A stretch of 64,000 nt of DNA, taken from assembly GCA_018105865.1 (NCBI GenBank), contig CM030834.1, positions 7,915,168-7,979,167 of the forward strand, written 5' to 3'. Origin of the DNA: Metaphire vulgaris. Lineage: Eukaryota; Annelida; Clitellata; Crassiclitellata; Megascolecidae. The translations under genes were made by a program, and so were the position numbers. Positions within the stretch are counted from its first letter, which is position 1. Each line of letters opens with the position of its first letter. Of this stretch, positions 50,833-61,420 are shown piece after piece. Below the pieces are notes generated by a model, which searched no databases, was not told the origin of the DNA, and was given only the letters and a program-made list of their open reading frames with translations.

Positions 50833-52042
50833 ATTCATAACACTGTAGGCTACAGTACGGCATTGTGTAGCCATAAGCAAATGCACCGTTTGGACCAGCA
50901 TTAATGTTACAATAATTATTCAAAAGGCGCGTAGGCCTATGGAGTAGGCCTACGAAAGTACTTCTGAATAGTAGCCTGTCTTTGAGAAGTTAAAGCATAG
51001 ATTCCACCCTATACGTTTAACAGCAATAAAATTTATTCCTCTCTTCCTTTGTCTCTTTCTATCCCTCTACCTCTCCCTCTGTCTCTCTTTATCTCCCTCT
51101 CCTGCTCTTGCCTTTCTCTTTAATGTGCCCGCCATTAGCAGCGGACGGCCGCATTACAACGTAAACAATTGCACAGGTGACCCCTCTCTCTCCCGCGACT
51201 CTCTCTACCTTGTCACTGTCTCTCTCTCACCCTCCCTCCCTTCTCCTTCCCTGCCCTCTCCTCTCCGTCTCTTGCCCCTTGGTTGCGGGCAATTGACTCT
51301 GAGGAATTCCGAACCCCAGCCACACTGATTTAGGGAGATGGTGTGGACAGATGTCTTCCATCTAATTGTTTCCCTTGGCAATTGTTCCCACTGGCAAGCG
51401 AGCGGGGGAGGTTTTATGGGTGAAAACATGGCTTTCGTTATACTGTACTTAACAGTACCCTGTACAGCATAACGAAAGCATGCTTTGACAGTGAAATGCA
51501 CCTGAGTTTGTGGCAATGGCGAGATTAACGAGGTCAAATTACATAGGACCAAACCCAATGCCTTGATGGCGAGGGCGAGAGGCGAGGGTGGCGGCTTTTC
51601 GAGGTAGAATGCATGGCAGGAAATCCGTTCCAGACCAACGCGTGGCGAGAGACGAGTTTGGCGGCTTAACGGGGGGCGAGATAGCGAGGTTTTACTGTAG
51701 CAACAATCAGTTGCTTGACTGCATACAAGGTGACCCCATGACCCGGGACAATGTTGACACATACTTATACTGACTTTTAGGTACACAAGCCCCTAACGTC
51801 GGTAACAACAAATCCCACAGTCCCCACTAAATTACTACAGTAATAAGACCTACGAACTATACTACTTTAAATAACTATAAGAACAATAATGTACCTGGAG
51901 TGGACAGTAGCTTCTCAGCGATCTCAAGCCATACCGCCGGTTTTTTATCACTTTCCTTGTATAGGTCGTCGCGACAGTCCCATAAAATTGGTTGTGCCGC
52001 GACTTCACTAAGGAGATTCAAATCGAATTCACTCTTCGACAT
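48551..52042 (-). CDS. Harbinger accessory MADF-domain protein, three exons
   Basis: Transcribed right to left: exons 52042-51895, 50203-49989 and 48961-48551, in phase, 257 residues. The N-terminal half is a MADF (Myb/SANT-like DNA-binding) domain: FDLNLLSEVAAQPILWDCRD, DKKPAVWLEIAEKLL, then RARFENIRCSYQRYRTALNK. The C-terminal third (RSGKKRKKTTESE and a hydrophobic helix with LFKLRMQTELMNLLYGG) resembles a nuclear localisation stretch and an interaction helix. In known Harbinger elements this partner carries the transposase into the nucleus and binds the ends. No stop interrupts the frame. The last exon lies inside transposase intron 2 on the other strand. The 1.7 kb first intron carries a TA-type MITE. 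Confidence 0.8.
50577..51697. mobile_element. TA-type (pogo/Tigger-like) nonautonomous element in MADF intron
   Basis: Ends CAGTAAACCCCCGTTATCC and ATAGCGAGGTTTTACTG are inverted repeats, flanked by TA (50575-50576 and 51698-51699), in a CAGTAAA/TTTACTG form seen in Tigger-like elements. It contains (AT)n runs at 50709-50733 and 50785-50830 and CTCTCT-rich DNA at about 51040-51270. Open frames inside show no domain. Confidence 0.82.
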
Positions 52043-52401
52043 GTTTCTTGTCCTATTCCCGTCCAAATTTTCCACAAAGTGTGTCCTGACTGTCCTCTTT
52101 CGCTGTTGTTATTGTCAACTCGCGCGCTGACCTTTGGACTGAAATCTGATTGGCTGACAAGTCAGAAAATCCGACGACGAAATCGGCCAGATCGTGTATT
52201 CAGATTATCTGGCGGACGTTTACTCCCCACCCCGTACGTCCCGCTGACAAAGTCAGCCAGTGAGGCAGCTGTCCTTTGCAGCTGGCTTATCATTCAGACG
52301 GATTCGGTCGTCGATAAGTTGGCCGACTAAATCCGATGACTAAATCGTTCAGTGAGGCAGCCGCTCGGTTTAGTTACCGATTGTTTCACTTTTATCTTTT
52401 A

Positions 52402-53084
52402 AGCGGCTGCCTCACTTAAGGATTTAGTCGGCGGAATTTGTCGTTGATTTTGTCGGCAAACAAATCGACCGACGTTTAGTCTTGTCTGGAAGCAAAAAAT
52501 AAGCCACGCCTACAAACGCTCATGTAGCTCACATTTTAAGGATGACTGATGATGAATTTTTCGCTTTATTATGTGGTTTAATGTTGACGGTTATTGCATC
52601 CGCACATGCATTATCGGGAAGTTTCCTAATTATTACTGACATAAAGTTACATGTCCATGTGAATTCTTGTCCAACCACTATTTCTTAACGTTTCATGTAA
52701 TTTTATATTTTTTCTTCATGAAGAATATTTATGTCAAATTCACATTTCGACATTTTTCTTGTAATCTTGAAAACTCGCCGATTTCGCACGTAAATTCTCC
52801 GACAATGTGTGTCGTTGTTATTGTCAGTTGGCGCGCTGACCTTTGACTAAAACCTGATTGGCTGAAAAAGTCAAATGTCCGCCGACAAATCCCGGCAGAT
52901 TGTGTATTCACATTATCCGGGGCTTTGTCGGCGGACGTTTGCTCCCCGCCCCGAACGTCCCGCGAACAAGTCTAGCCAGTCGGGCACCTGCCATTTGAAG
53001 CCGGCTTATCATTCAAGCAGATTTGCCCGCCGATAAGTTGGTCGACAAATTCCGCCGACTAAATCCTTAAGTGAGGCAGCCGCT
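52402..53084. mobile_element. internally deleted Harbinger relative
   Basis: Same ends as 47298-52365 (AGCGGCTGCCTCACTTAAGG and CCTTAAGTGAGGCAGCCGCT) with a 3-bp TTA duplication (52399-52401 and 53085-53087). It retains a diverged transposase exon 1 start (LLCGLMLTVIASAHALS at about 52563-52615), then jumps to intron 1-like sequence and to the right end. It starts 36 bp after the complete element, same orientation. Confidence 0.92.
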
Positions 53085-53427
53085 TTAGACGTTGAAAGTG
53101 TTCTTTCAATTTGTCCCTTGAAGAAGGAGAAAGAAGGAGATTTGTAATTGACAAATGTTTGCACAAAATGACAAAAGCTACAGTAGTTTAAAATTTCAGT
53201 GTCTTTACCCATTAGGGCTATATTCCAAAAATTTCAATTATTAGTGTTTTAGTTTTCAAGACGAGTTAGTTATGCAAAAAGAAGGTATAACGACTGATGC
53301 CACCAAAACCTTAAACATATAAGTGAGACAATTAATAGGCACGGGCGTTGACAGACATTTATCAGGAGGGTGCAACATTTTTTTACCTGGAAGCAAAGCA
53401 CTTTACTAGGCTTACATTATCTGGTGA
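53085..53427. other. intergenic, no feature recognised
   Basis: AT-rich, no domain-bearing frame. Confidence 0.5.
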
Positions 53428-53685
53428 CCGGAAGATTCGGGACGGAAAATTCGGTACCGAATTTTCAGGACGGAAAATTCGGCACGGAAATGCCGGTAAC
53501 GGCCCACATGGGGGCGCTGAAGTTAGGGTTAGGTGGTGAGGCGTCATCTGATCTGTATGTCGAACATGTACGGTGTACCGATTTATCTGGTACCGAATTA
53601 TGATTATCCGATACCGAATTATCCGGTACCGAATCTTCCACAAGTAAAATTTTGGTGCCGAATTCTCCCGTACTGAATGTTCCGG
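53428..53685. mobile_element. MITE with CCGGAA ends and GGTACCGAATT repeats
   Basis: Left CCGGAAGATTCGGGACGG and right CCGTACTGAATGTTCCGG are inverted repeats of roughly 40 bp with GGTACCGAAT repeated inside. No convincing target duplication was found. Confidence 0.65.
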
Positions 53686-53773
53686 GAACCTACATATCTA
53701 CATGTCAGTCTGTTTTAGGATTTATTACCACACATTTTTATAGACTTATAATTTGCATTTGCACCCCTCCCTA

Positions 53774-53940
53774 CAGTGGCGGGCAGAGACTGGTGGATGC
53801 CCGGGGCGGCGGCGGGGCCACCAATCAGGATGTCCCCATCACCTGGGGTTGAAAAGCAGAAAAAGGTCGCCGAGTCAATTTGGATGCCCCATCTGGTGGA
53901 TACCCGGGGCCACCGCTGCCCCTCTGCACGCAACTGGGTC
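53774..53940. repeat. GC-rich repeat with two CTGGTGGATRCCCGGGGC copies
   Basis: CAGTGGCGGGCAGAG starts the block. CTGGTGGATGCCCGGGGC (about 53790) recurs as CTGGTGGATACCCGGGGC (about 53894). It may be a diverged MITE, but a matching right terminus was not seen. Confidence 0.4.
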
Positions 53941-54240
53941 CCGATGCCCATGACAATAGGCGAGAACTTGCACTTTGTTCCAAACAGTGGACTGTTCAGC
54001 AAAGTTGGTAGGCCTATTCGAGGAGTTATAGACGGCACTGGAAGTCAATATGGAAGTTTTTGTGCATGAGTATGCTAGTGTTAGGGCCCAGGGGTATGCT
54101 AGTTCTTGTACTAGGGTACAGGGCGCGATTTGTAGGCGGAAGGGGGGATTTTTCCCCACTGCCCAACTGCTTCTCCCCTACTGCTACATCCACTCACCAC
54201 TACATCCCTCCACTGCTACACTTCCTCAACAACTACATAC

Positions 54241-54626
54241 TAGGGCTGCGCTAATCGAGTAGTTTATGAGTCGAGTAGGAGTCGAGTAGCTTAGCGAGTA
54301 CTCGAGTACTCGCGTAAAACCGGAAATACATGATTTTTGCGTCATGGCCCTCATTTAACCAAAGCAGAACGCTAGATACAGTTACATATTAATTTTTCGG
54401 ATATTCAAGCGTATTCAAGCGTAGTATAACAGAAGTTACAGAACAGAAACTATTTTGCTGGTAATAATGGTAGGCCAAATTTTAATGAAATTCTTTGGTT
54501 ATTCTTTAATTATCTATTCTATTCCTTATTTAGTTATTCTATGCGAGTACTCGACTCCAAAAAAATTACTCGACTCCAATTTGGAGTCGAGTACTCGCGT
54601 TACTCGAGTTACTCGGCGCAGCCCTA
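54241..54626. mobile_element. hAT MITE, TAGGG family (copy 2), nested
   Basis: Ends TAGGGCTGCGCTAATCGAG and CTCGGCGCAGCCCTA, as in 2548-3072. Its 8-bp duplication CTACATAC is intact at the left (54233-54240). The right copy is split into CTA (54627-54629) and CATAC (56816-56820) by the next insertion. Confidence 0.93.
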
Positions 54627-54629
54627 CTA

Positions 54630-56813
54630 GGGTAATTTGGGGTAATTTCGGCACCTTAAGCATTTTGTTCAGAATTTTTTGCAATATGCCTTTCTGAACA
54701 ACTGCTTTTGTTGAATATGTTAGAAGAACATCCTGGCTACTGAAAATTCACGAGAAAACTTGATATTATATTACAATATTGTAACTATTTTAAGTCTGGT
54801 GGAGGCCCCTAAAAGCCGAAATTACCCGCACTGCTGGTATTTTCGGCACAGCTAGAGGGTATTTCCGGCACCCCGTGCCGAAATTATCTACAGCCAACTT
54901 GTGATCAAACAGAACAGTTGTAAGTAGGCCGACTCGAGAATGATATTGCCTATATATGTATCTCGTAAGATACAGTCTGAGAAACCTTAGACAATAACAG
55001 AAATTCTGAATTTTGCAATTAAATGTTTTTAGTGTTGGGGCCAAAGTTGGTCCAGGTATTGGGGTTAAATTAACCCGTATGGATAAATTTACACAGTGAT
55101 AGGCTATATAGCCTAAGAATTAACGGCTAATATCTTTTTTATAATGTGCCGAATTTTAATTTAACTTAATTATTTTATTTTCAACAAATATGATCCATAT
55201 TTGATGATCAATGTACTTAGGCACAATGCTTAAAAAACCGACTATGCTCCTGAACGAATGCTGGGGCTCTTGTGGCACGAAGTAGAGTTAAATGCAAAAG
55301 AACAGTAACATTATTTCAGCTTCTGTTCTGGCAATCGACTAAATTTACTGTCAGTTGATACAACCTTTGCAGTTATATGATTCGTCATTGTCAAAGATTC
55401 CACAGTTTTCTCCACACGATATGTGATATCGTTTGGAGCATCCCTTGCATGTAACCCAATCTTCACAATATTTGGGATTAGAAGTGTCAGCATACTCAAC
55501 TGTGCATTCTGCCCAGATCCAAACATAGAGAGATTTAGTCGCTATCTCCAACTGATTTTTATATGGTGATCCTGTCAAAGTCTCTGCGTGAGAAACTTTT
55601 CTTCTTCTTTCCCGGCCGCTGCGCGGGGTTTTAGAAGCTGTCTCACCTACTACTAAAACTCGTGATAGGTTGATTAGGCCTAGCACGTAACTCTTTAGCA
55701 AGAGATGCAATAGCTGTTATAGATCCCCGCTGATTGACAGCTGGTATCAATTGGCTATCACTGTTGTCAAACATTACCTTCTGTAATTCCTCAAAAAACC
55801 GGTTGACTTTCGCTCTATTAAAACCAATGGCTCTTCGGATTGACGTAGCCTCTGCCACCCACCCTCACCGACAACAGCGGGTGTCGTTTCACGAACTCTC
55901 CCACCGCCTCCCAACCAATCTCTGCTAGCTGTCTTCTCATTGGTGTTGAATCTGTGATCAATACAATTTATCTCACAATAGCTAAAACCAAGCTCTCTCA
56001 CAATCTTCGGCGATTGACCGAACAGCCTGTTAATTGGCCATGCTTAGTAAAACCTGTTCCAACTCATTTTCCTGTTCTTGTGTCAATTTTGTTGGACGTC
56101 CTGGATGAAGTTTCTCGACGCCTCCATCAGTTGCAAGGAGTCTCTTAACGTAGTTTTGCAGAGTTTGCCGAGGTATACCAAACTACTCAGCAGCAGTGTC
56201 TTCTTCGGTTTACCGTCAACAAAGACTGCATTGACCGCCAACTTCATTGTCTCTTCAGGCCACGGAGCATAACGTCCCCGCTTCGGACGGCTTTAGTCGC
56301 CCATGATTTAAGTCCTGCGCGACGTAGAGAGTGGAAGCAGAGAGGTTGAGTGATAGGTTATGAGAATGCTGATAATTTCGGCATCTCAGAGAAGGTAATT
56401 TCGGCACTGCCGGAATAACCTTACGCGTCTGTGCCGAAATTACCCACTTTGCTGTCTACTTACAAAACGTAACTGCGCAGAAATTACATGCTGTTCTGCA
56501 GTTATTATTGCTCATCATTTGATTTGTCTTAAATTTTCCTAGCAGAAAAACATCTACGCTTAAAGAACAGATCAATTGTCTAAGAAAGAATCGCTTTTTG
56601 TAAACAAGAAAAATGTTAAGAAAACAGCACATTCTGATAAATGACCAGCCTGGCTGGAATAATAGTAGTTTAGGCCATATTTTCAACTTGCGTCTAACTT
56701 CGGCAGACATAGTGATGACGTTATACTATAGTCTGTGGTAAAAAAATAATATCTTCACACTAGATCTCGGGGTGCCGAAATTACCTGAGTGCCGAAATTA
56801 CCCGGTGTTACCC
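54630..56813. mobile_element. pogo-type transposon (TA target), internally deleted
   Basis: Ends GGGTAATTTGGGGTAATTTC and GTGCCGAAATTACCC... TTACCC form inverted repeats made of GGTAATTTCGGCAC units, flanked by TA (54628-54629 and 56814-56815). It carries a dead transposase gene on the minus strand. It inserted into the target duplication of the TAGGG MITE. Confidence 0.88.
55311..56300 (-). pseudogene. pogo/jerky-type transposase with C-terminal PHD-like zinc finger
   Basis: In several frames, right to left: GRYAPWPEETMKLAVNAVF (psq-like helix-turn-helix, about 56280), TKLTQEQENELEQVLLSMAN, KIVRELGFSYCEINCIDHRF, TASRDWLGGF (CENP-B-type HTH), ATSIRRAIGFNRAKVNRFF and then a jump past most of the DDE domain to a KTPRSGRERRRK linker. 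The C-terminus is a zinc finger, CEDWVTCKGCSKRYHISC followed by CKGC near the stop. Frameshifts and the DDE deletion make it nonfunctional. PHD-like C-termini are known in some animal pogo-family transposases. Confidence 0.7.
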
Positions 56814-57045
56814 TACATACCCCCAAGCTCGACATATCCCCCTCCCACTGCTCCAAATCACAAATCGCACCCTGCTAGGGTATGCCCATAACCTTTCGGG
56901 GGGCTTTACGGGGTTGTTGACATGGTTAACTCCAGTAAAATGAAAGCGGAAAACGGAAACGTTATTTTAAGTAGCGCCATGAAGCTAAAGAGTAAAGAAC
57001 TAGTCAGATCATAAGACTTAGGCCTATTAATTTCCATTCTGGGCC

Positions 57046-57165
57046 GAAGGACATGTGAATTAATGCCCGGAATCAAACCCAGGTTGACGGTTGGTAGGAT
57101 CAACCCTCTGCCAACTAAGCCAGCGAGGCATCTGAGCACTCATGTGAGGCACATGAGTGCTCAGA
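57046..57165 (-). mobile_element. tRNA-derived SINE with hairpin
   Basis: On the minus strand, TGGCTTAGTTGGCAGAGGG (A box) and GGTTTGATTCCGGGCA (B box) sit at tRNA spacing. A perfect hairpin, GAGCACTCATGTG and CACATGAGTGCTC (57134-57162), follows at its start side. Similar to the copy at 39478. Confidence 0.6.
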
Positions 57166-57547
57166 AATTCAGAATTGACAAAATTCTTACGTGTGACAAT
57201 CGATTTGCATAAGCTTCGTTGGAAGCACAAGAAATGCATCAGGAGGTTCCATGGTAGGGCCTAGTCGTGGCCTACTCTTCATTTTGTCGTCAAACCGGCG
57301 TCAGATCAAGTTTTTCATGATGAAATTTGTCGTCAACATTTCTTGTCTCTTGGCACTTTTTGGCTTCTTGTCTTTGTTGTCAATTTATTCATCACTCCTA
57401 GATGGTAAGGGTTGTCCTGCTCTCTGACTCCGTTTTTTTAGATATTGTAGGCTACTTCGACCACATATTGAATGTTTGTTAAGCCCGCATTTGTGCAGAG
57501 TTGGATTGTAGGCCTAGTGAAGTCTGATTTAGTCCGTCCCAATGGAG
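57166..57547. other. no feature recognised
   Basis: Mixed-composition DNA without a domain-bearing frame. Confidence 0.4.
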
Positions 57548-57555
57548 CTCTAGAT

Positions 57556-57859
57556 CAGAGCCGAAGCTAGGGTTTTCGGCGCCCGGGGCAAGATTCATAT
57601 TTCGCGCCCTTAAATTTCGGTGACGAACTTTTTTTAGTCGTCATACAGTATACTTATCCATTTTTGGGCTGACGACCCTTTTTTAGTGACGACGTTTTTG
57701 GGCTAACGACCTTTTTTAATCATCATACAGTTTACTTATCCATTTTTCCGACTGATGACCTTTTTTATTTATTCTGCAGAGCTATTTATTTTTTCACATC
57801 CAAAATGTGCGCCCCCGGTCGGCGCCCGGGGCGGCTTACCCCACCTAGCTACGGCTCTG
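57556..57859. mobile_element. hAT MITE
   Basis: Ends CAGAGCCGAAGCTAGGG and CCTAGCTACGGCTCTG are inverted repeats, with a perfect duplication CTCTAGAT (57548-57555 and 57860-57867). The interior repeats GACGACCTTTTTTAGT-like units and GGCGCCCGGGGC near both ends. Confidence 0.94.
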
Positions 57860-58129
57860 CTCTAGATTTTGAATCTTGCATTATTTGTCTGACTACACGA
57901 AGCTGGAGATCTAGAATTGTAGGGTGGGAGCAGTTCGAACTGTCCGTTCCTATTGCCTTCGCAAAAATCTACAATTTCGTTTGCTGTTAGGTTATTATGC
58001 ATTTTTTAGACCAACAAGTAGGGCCTACTATACAGGCTATCAATGGGTCTATTTATCGGTTTTGCATTTAGATGGAACTTCAGGACATGAATTTGATTTT
58101 TGCGAAGCAAAACGAATTTCCATTCGATG

Positions 58130-58713
58130 CTGAAAATATTCTGCCGATGACGAATTCACGCACGACGACGACGGTCTAGCGCTGTTGTGGTGAAACGGCG
58201 AAGGAAATGTCGTTTGGTTTTCGCTTCGAGATACAAATCGTAATTTACGATTATTGCCAAGTTGGTTCAAAAACTGAGTCCCAGTTGGAATCAGAACTTG
58301 TCTTTTGCCCCCCCCCCGCCTCCCTCCTCCCAATCCCCACCTCACCCCGACCGCCGTAGGCTCCACACTCTGAATGTCTAAAGGGGCGGCTGCTCTTATC
58401 GAACCAGCGGCACGACGTCGACGAATAATAATTACGCGTACAACACGGGAACAAACCATTACGGCAAAAGCACGAACGCCTACCGGTCACCATCGGCGGC
58501 GGTGGCGATCGGCCGGACGGACCGACCGACCGACCGAACGACCGACGGGCATTTTACGACGGGCAGCCAAAACGACCTTCGCAAACTACTCGTGAAGCGA
58601 GCAGACCATAGCCACAGAAGTATAGGTTACTACCGACTCAAAGGCGTGAGCGAAGCGCAGAATGTTCGGCAATTCGCTCGCTCGACGCTCAGCGGAACAG
58701 AGAGCCACGAATG

Positions 58714-58788
<75 letters not shown>

Positions 58789-58900
58789 CGGCGGTGGTTT
58801 ACGGAGACAGAATATTCAGCGGCTCAATTCCGACACCGGGCATAGCGAATTCCGCAGTATTAAAGATCGGACGGCGGTCAATGGATCAAGTTAGGAATGC
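58130..58900. other. CpG-rich stretch with simple repeats
   Basis: Many CG dinucleotides and higher GC than the rest of the window, with a (GACC)n run (about 58512-58548) and a long (GACA)n run (58716-58788). It could be a promoter or first exon of another gene, or a repeat not recognised. No exon could be supported. Confidence 0.35.
58716..58788. repeat. (GACA)n microsatellite
   Basis: About 18 uninterrupted GACA units. The TDRQ open frames through it are artefacts. Confidence 0.95.
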
Positions 58901-59250
58901 AGATGGGTATGACGTGGCATTTCACGGTTTTGCCTAAGATCATACCGGAAGCGTTCAACCATGAACGGGTTATGGGCGCTGCAATACTGTTGCCGCCGCC
59001 GCATCGGAGACGCTCGTGCGCTTAGAAGCCACTCATCCGTTAATAAACGGAAGAGCGTATTTATGACGGGAAGGATCATAAAGAGTATTTGATATTGCCG
59101 GCCGAACACGACACAAATAAAGAGCAAAGTCCCATCGCACGTGAGCAACACGAAAGCCTACACGCTATTCCTGAATGGTCAATCAGACACAGGCGTACTG
59201 TCACTTATATACAGGACTATACATCAAAACTGATATTTCAGCGGTGGAAA

Positions 59251-59548
59251 CAGTAGCGTCATTTCACACTTTTCTTGGGGGGAGCGAGATAATTTTGTGC
59301 CAAATTTTAGGCAAATTTGTGCAAATTTTAGGCAATTTGTGCAAATTTTAGGCATTTTTGCAAATTTTAGGTAATTTTGGGCCAATTTTGGCAATTTTTG
59401 GGCCAATTTTGGCAAATTTGCAATATTTTTATATTTTTTGGCAAATGTTTGGGAATTTTTGCGATATTTTGCACATTAATACATAAATTATTTTTTCATT
59501 TCCTTGGGGGGCCACGGCCCCCTCAGCCCCCGCCAAATGACGCCTCTG
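59251..59548. mobile_element. hAT MITE with AAATTTTRGGC array
   Basis: Ends CAGTAGCGTCATTTCACAC and CCAAATGACGCCTCTG are inverted repeats, with a perfect duplication GGTGGAAA (59243-59250 and 59549-59556). The interior is an array of GCAAATTTTAGGC units. Confidence 0.94.
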
Positions 59549-59556
59549 GGTGGAAA

Positions 59557-61011
59557 ACAGGGGAAAACTAATGGAACGTAGGACGTATCCTTTTTAACGA
59601 AGCCTACACATACCATAGATTGAGATTCTTTCAAGAGAAGAACGGCTTTCCAAAACTTTTTTAAAATTTGAGGGTCCTATCAAGAATGCGTTTAATTAGG
59701 CCTAAGCAATCGAAAGGCTAAAATGTGCAATTTCGCTTAAGATATTCAGTATGGTTTTAGACAATTAAAAAATGATCTATTTAACCTATTGAGATATACA
59801 CTCACAGTATATAAGTTATTTAACATGTATGAATTATAATCATTGCAACACTGGCGTAAAATTGGATGAAGAGTGGGACAGTCGCCCTACCCCTCTCCAA
59901 AAACTTTTCCATAGGTTTTGCGCCTGTCCTACGAGCAGTGCTCAAATTGTGAGAAAATGAAAGGGGGATCATGGCGAGCGTGGTGTTTTAAGAATTTACA
60001 CTTTTGTCATTTTTGCATTTCTCTAGGGAGGGTCTGCCATTTTAAAGGGGGGCTGAACCCCCCAGCAATTCGAGCTCTGCCTACGAGGCCACGACTGACC
60101 CCATCTCGAGTAAGGGCGGACACCGTGCATGCCTCCTCGTGACACTATTGCATTGACTGGAACCAAGTCCTCCATATTAATATAATTGCTGGTTCCTCGT
60201 CAGCTCACGCTCGAAGTGTTCGGTACAATTTTAAGCCGCCTATATTACACAATTCCTGGCGGCGCCTCTGAGCGTAGAACCTATTTAGCCTATCTGATCG
60301 ATCAGCTACTCAACGGCAGAACGGACGCTGTATTTCATTTACGAAAGGACACGGCCGAACGTTACTATGACGAAACATCGCTTCAGCGTCGCGTCCCCTC
60401 AAAGATCTGTTAGGAATTCAGTTATCAGTGGCGCCCCCTTTCAACCTACGCCATCGTCTGAATGAACGCACAAAGATATCGGAAAGATTTATGTATGACA
60501 GTTTTAGAAACGCTCGAACACTATCTTATCCTTTCGCAACGCCCGCCCACCCCCACACTTATATATCCTCCACCTTCCCGGATCCCTTCTCTTCCCTCGT
60601 TCTTCCATTTTCGTTCGTTCGTTTCCTCCGTTCCCCCGTATTTGCTTTCCCTGGGCAAACGCAGGCGCTGAAAGACCAATCACCTTTATGGGTCGATCGT
60701 AAATAGCGCGTTTCTTACAAACTGTCGAGCTCCATTCTGAGGGAAAGCGCCGTTCTTCTCTTACAGCGCATAAAATAATAATAATAATAATAATAGCCTA
60801 ACGTAGAATTTCTTAAGAGGCGAATTTTACGACGCCCTTCGTTACAGTCCATTAAAAAGTAAATCGAGTGTTGTCGAGATTCGACCGGAATGAGGTTCAA
60901 AATCTCGGGACGCTTCTAACGGCCATACAGTAATAAAATCGGACTCGTGAGACCACCAGCATACTCGCTTGCTCTTTGTCGAGTGCAAAACGCCGCAGTC
61001 GTTGCCTATAG
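59557..61011. other. no gene recognised
   Basis: Mixed DNA with an (AAT)n run at about 60775-60795. Open frames of up to 92 codons show no domain or splice context. Confidence 0.4.
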
Positions 61012-61110
61012 CAGCATGGTGCGATTTGTGACCTGGAGCAGTGGGGGGAGGAACATTGGAGGGGAACATGGCGAGCAGTGAGGGACATGACTAGCAGTGG
61101 GAGGAAACGT
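61012..61110. mobile_element. CAGGGTGCG-family MITE, left fragment
   Basis: GGTGCGATTTGTGACCTGG and GAGCAGTGGGGGGAGGAAC match the left half of the family. The right end is missing. Confidence 0.65.
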
Positions 61111-61157
61111 GCAAATGCATGGTTTAATGCATTTAATGCACATTACTTTGCTTACTT

Positions 61158-61361
61158 CAGTGGCGTCATTTCACACTTTTCTTGGGGGGGCGAGAAAATT
61201 TTTTTGAAAATTTTTGACAAATTTTGGGCAAATTTTAGGCATTTTTAGCAATTTTGAGCAATTTTGGCAAATTTTAGGGCCAATGTTGACAAATTTGCAA
61301 TTTTTTGCACATTAATACATTATAAATTAATATTTGCTTACTTCCCCAAATGACGCCTCTG
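61158..61361. mobile_element. hAT MITE, relative of 59251
   Basis: Ends CAGTGGCGTCATTTCACAC and CCAAATGACGCCTCTG, with flanks GCTTACTT and GTTTACTT (7 of 8). Same interior AAATTTTGGGC units. Confidence 0.92.
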
Positions 61362-61420
61362 GTTTACTTTGCTCTAATTTTCAATATTATTTTATACAGA
61401 GTCACGCACACCATTTAGGC

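Larger units (their letters stand above)
47298..52365. mobile_element. PIF/Harbinger DNA transposon, nearly complete
   Basis: Ends AGCGGCTGCCTCACTTAAGG and CAGTGAGGCAGCCGCT are inverted repeats, continued inward by imperfect TTTAGTCGGCGGA-type sequence. It encodes the two proteins of this superfamily: a DDE transposase (+) and an antisense MADF-domain protein (-). The flank CGGTTTA is directly repeated (47291-47297 and 52366-52372), longer than the usual 3 bp. Guest elements at 47834, 47913 and 50577 lie in introns. The element follows the IFT172 3' end by about 300 bp. Confidence 0.9.
54119..56874. mobile_element. hAT MITE, CAGGGTGCG family, split by nested insertions
   Basis: Left part 54119-54240 and right part 56821-56874 together make a normal family member (ends CAGGGCGCGATTTGTAGG and CACAAATCGCACCCTG). 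A perfect 8-bp duplication CTAGGGTA flanks the whole block (54111-54118 and 56875-56882), proving that the insertions came later. Confidence 0.93.

Noticed and set aside
50617..50904. Frames with YIYI repeats
   Set aside because: Artefacts of AT dinucleotide runs.
51205..51786. 193-codon minus-strand frame
   Set aside because: Lies mostly in a nonautonomous TA-type element and CT-rich DNA and runs across its boundary; no domain seen.
58502..58937. Long frame with TDRQ repeats
   Set aside because: Produced by the (GACA)n microsatellite; no protein-like sequence around it.
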